From NCBI RefSeq assembly GCF_051175565.1, contig NZ_CP195105.1:434001-498000 (forward strand): a stretch of 64,000 bases of DNA, in the 5' to 3' direction. The first letter of the stretch is position 1, and every line of letters starts with the position of its first letter. The notes beneath the pieces were generated by a model. It made no database searches, was not told the DNA's origin, and saw nothing but the letters and a program-made list of their open reading frames with translations. The stretch is from Daejeonia sp002484105 (GTDB taxonomy: Bacteria > Bacteroidota > Bacteroidia > Flavobacteriales > Weeksellaceae). Positions 62,817 through 64,000 of the stretch are shown here, piece after piece. The position numbers and the translations under genes are program-made.

Positions 62817-63404
62817 ATGGAAATTGAAACAGATGAAAAAATATATCAGAACCCTCTGCTGGTTTTTGCATTGAAATCCGAGGCGGAAGATTATTTTAAT
62901 GATTGGAATACGGCTTTTGTCGGAGTTGGGAAAATAAATGCGGTTTTCAATTTGATAAAAACAGTACAACATGATCGTCCAGATTGCATTGTCAATCTGG
63001 GAACTGCTGGCAGCACAACTTTTAATCGTGGAGAAGTGGTGTGTTGTACGCAATTCATTCAAAGGGATATGGATGTTGCTGCACTTGGATTTCAAAAATT
63101 TCAGACTCCTTTTTCTGAGGAATCAATTGTATTAGATTATGGTTTGAAAATCAATGGATTAAAAGAAGGTATTTGTGGTTCGGGAGACCAGTTTGAAACG
63201 GAACACAAAAACCCGGAATACAACGTGATCGATATGGAAGCTTATGCGCTGGCGTGGGTGGCAAAACAGGAAAAAATTCCTTTTTTATGTCTGAAATATA
63301 TTTCTGATGGCGCCGATGGAAATGCAGTAGAGGATTGGCAAGCAGAAGTAAAAAACGCTGCACAAAAGTTGCACAGCGTTCTACATTCTATTTCAAACGA
63401 TTAA
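62817..63404 (+). CDS. MTA/SAH nucleosidase-like phosphorylase-family protein
   Basis: 195 residues, short for the family (about 230). Purine nucleoside phosphorylase fold: FVGVGKINAVFNL, IVNLGTAGS, NVIDMEAYALAWVAK, and KYISDGAD. The ME ... SDGAD pattern is that of 5'-methylthioadenosine/S-adenosylhomocysteine nucleosidases, which recycle sulfur and quorum-signal by-products. Some N-terminal residues are missing (normal VGVTGAM loop replaced), so exact substrate is uncertain. Confidence 0.85.
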   Translation: MEIETDEKIYQNPLLVFALKSEAEDYFNDWNTAFVGVGKINAVFNLIKTVQHDRPDCIVNLGTAGSTTFNRGEVVCCTQFIQRDMDVAALGFQKFQTPFSEESIVLDYGLKINGLKEGICGSGDQFETEHKNPEYNVIDMEAYALAWVAKQEKIPFLCLKYISDGADGNAVEDWQAEVKNAAQKLHSVLHSISND

Positions 63405-63427
63405 CTTTTACAGCTTTAAAAACTGCA

Positions 63428-63877
63428 TCAAAGTGATTTTTTAAAGCAAATGCTGTCTTCAATTTCTTCATATTGCCCATAATTAGGAATGGTTTCGTAG
63501 GTGCGTTTATAAAGATTAACAGCTTCAGTTTGGCGTTTTCCCGTTTCCAAAAGGGTGTATTTGAAGCCCAATTCTTTTGCCCAATCTTCTACACTTTTTA
63601 AAATTTGTGAGCCTAATCCGCTTCCACGAAAATCTTGCTTTACAAACATTCTTTTTACTTCTGCGGTTTCCGCATCAAATTGTTTAATTGCGCCGCAACC
63701 TGCAGGTTTTTCATTTTGATAGAGTACAACACAGTACGGAAGTTCTGCAATTTTATTGAATTGTGCGTAATACGAGTGTTCTTCACCATCTTTTAAAGCC
63801 AGATAGAAATCGAGTTCCTTTACTAAATCTACAAAATCAGGATCGGAAGAATCTGTTCTTTTAATCGTTGTTGTCAT
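63428..63877 (-). CDS. GNAT-family N-acetyltransferase
   Basis: 149 residues. Acetyl-CoA binding motif: VKRMFVKQDFRGSGLGSQILKSVEDWAKELGF (RGSGLG), with KYTLLETGKRQTEAVNLYKR and a Tyr near YETIPNYGQYE. Small cytoplasmic acetyltransferase of unknown substrate. Starts three bases after the GMP reductase stop, so in the same transcript. Confidence 0.92.
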   Translation of the reverse strand: MTTTIKRTDSSDPDFVDLVKELDFYLALKDGEEHSYYAQFNKIAELPYCVVLYQNEKPAGCGAIKQFDAETAEVKRMFVKQDFRGSGLGSQILKSVEDWAKELGFKYTLLETGKRQTEAVNLYKRTYETIPNYGQYEEIEDSICFKKSL

Positions 63878-63880
63878 CTT

Positions 63881-64000
63881 TTAATCATTAAAAATCTGGT
63901 TCTCCTGCTCCTGAACTCTAATGAATGTGGTGCGTTTGGACAGTTCTTTCAATTGGGATGCGCCCACATAAGTGCAAGTAGAACGTACGCCTCCTAAAAT
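63881..64000 (-). CDS. guaC: GMP reductase, 3' end only
   Basis: The last 39 residues of a gene that runs off the window edge: ILGGVRSTCTYVGASQLKEL then KRTTFIRVQEQEN. This GG-RS-TY-GA pattern is the C-terminal end of IMPDH/GMP-reductase proteins, with TFIRV close to GuaC. It converts GMP to IMP. Too short to exclude IMP dehydrogenase fully. Confidence 0.75.
   Translation of the reverse strand: MLGGVRSTCTYVGASQLKELSKRTTFIRVQEQENQIFND

Noticed and set aside
63354..63381. Inverted repeat AACGCTG / CAGCGTT
   Set aside because: Lies within the nucleosidase coding end, without a T-tract; probably not a terminator.
1..64000. tRNA, rRNA and CRISPR arrays
   Set aside because: No T-loop/acceptor pattern, no rRNA segments and no regularly spaced short repeats were seen in intergenic regions.

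Overview
The window looks like a chromosomal segment of a Bacteroidota bacterium, most likely class Flavobacteriia near Chryseobacterium and other Weeksellaceae. Visible support: promoter boxes of the Bacteroidota form TAnnTTTG, a SusC/SusD/GH97 glycan locus, a fused MurF-alanine racemase, a SecA of 1023 residues without the C-terminal zinc motif, an EF-G paralogue with a degenerate GTPase core, LytTR signalling with 2TM proteins, and moderate to low GC.

Region 1 (1-7.4 kb) is accessory and rearranged. A PepSY membrane protein with two homopolymer frameshifts abuts, at an 18-bp shared sequence, the truncated 3' end of an RHS toxin gene. After it come an IS4-family element, a predicted lipoprotein (candidate immunity protein), a second partial RHS C-terminus that repeats 337 bp of the first and carries a different toxin end (HELIH metallopeptidase motif), a second candidate immunity gene overlapping it, and a frameshifted IS5-like transposase. 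This is the layout of a polymorphic toxin locus with an orphan C-terminal cassette.

Region 2 (7.5-22.5 kb) is mostly housekeeping: secA, a sugar-nucleotide epimerase, a zinc-binding DUF2797 protein, a giant AsmA-like protein built of about five repeated modules, prolyl oligopeptidase, mnmA, and an overlapping J-domain/HIRAN gene pair. Region 3 (22.5-28.1 kb) is a minus-strand cluster of a TonB-dependent receptor, a periplasmic TPR-like protein, a LytS-type kinase fused to a 2TM domain, a free 2TM protein and a LytTR regulator. Region 4 (28.1-37.7 kb) holds sodC, a nucleoside-recognition transporter-like protein, the EF-G2-like gene, yraN, LD-carboxypeptidase, a LysE exporter, RNase R and rpiB.

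Region 5 (37.75-43 kb): the only gene-free stretch longer than 300 bp (37747-38394, between rpiB and pgk) is very AT-rich and has several DnaA-box-like 9-mers. Three to five kb away, two parS-like palindromes flank mnmG inside a 25-bp direct repeat. Together they suggest the chromosomal origin/partition region, which GC skew would test. Region 6 (43-53.9 kb) has a tightly overlapped minus operon (thymidine kinase, MurF-Alr, patatin/outer-membrane protein, YbeY), then plus-strand genes: an acidic protein of unknown function, a Mur ligase with a variant P-loop, an AT-rich acyltransferase-like gene, rsmI, a DUF308 membrane protein and fabG. Region 7 (54-62.7 kb) is a compact alpha-glucan utilisation locus: TPR/DUF6377-type regulator, SusC, SusD and a SusB-like GH97 alpha-glucosidase. 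The window ends with a nucleosidase, a GNAT acetyltransferase and the 3' end of a GMP reductase gene.

No tRNA, rRNA, CRISPR array or prophage was recognised.
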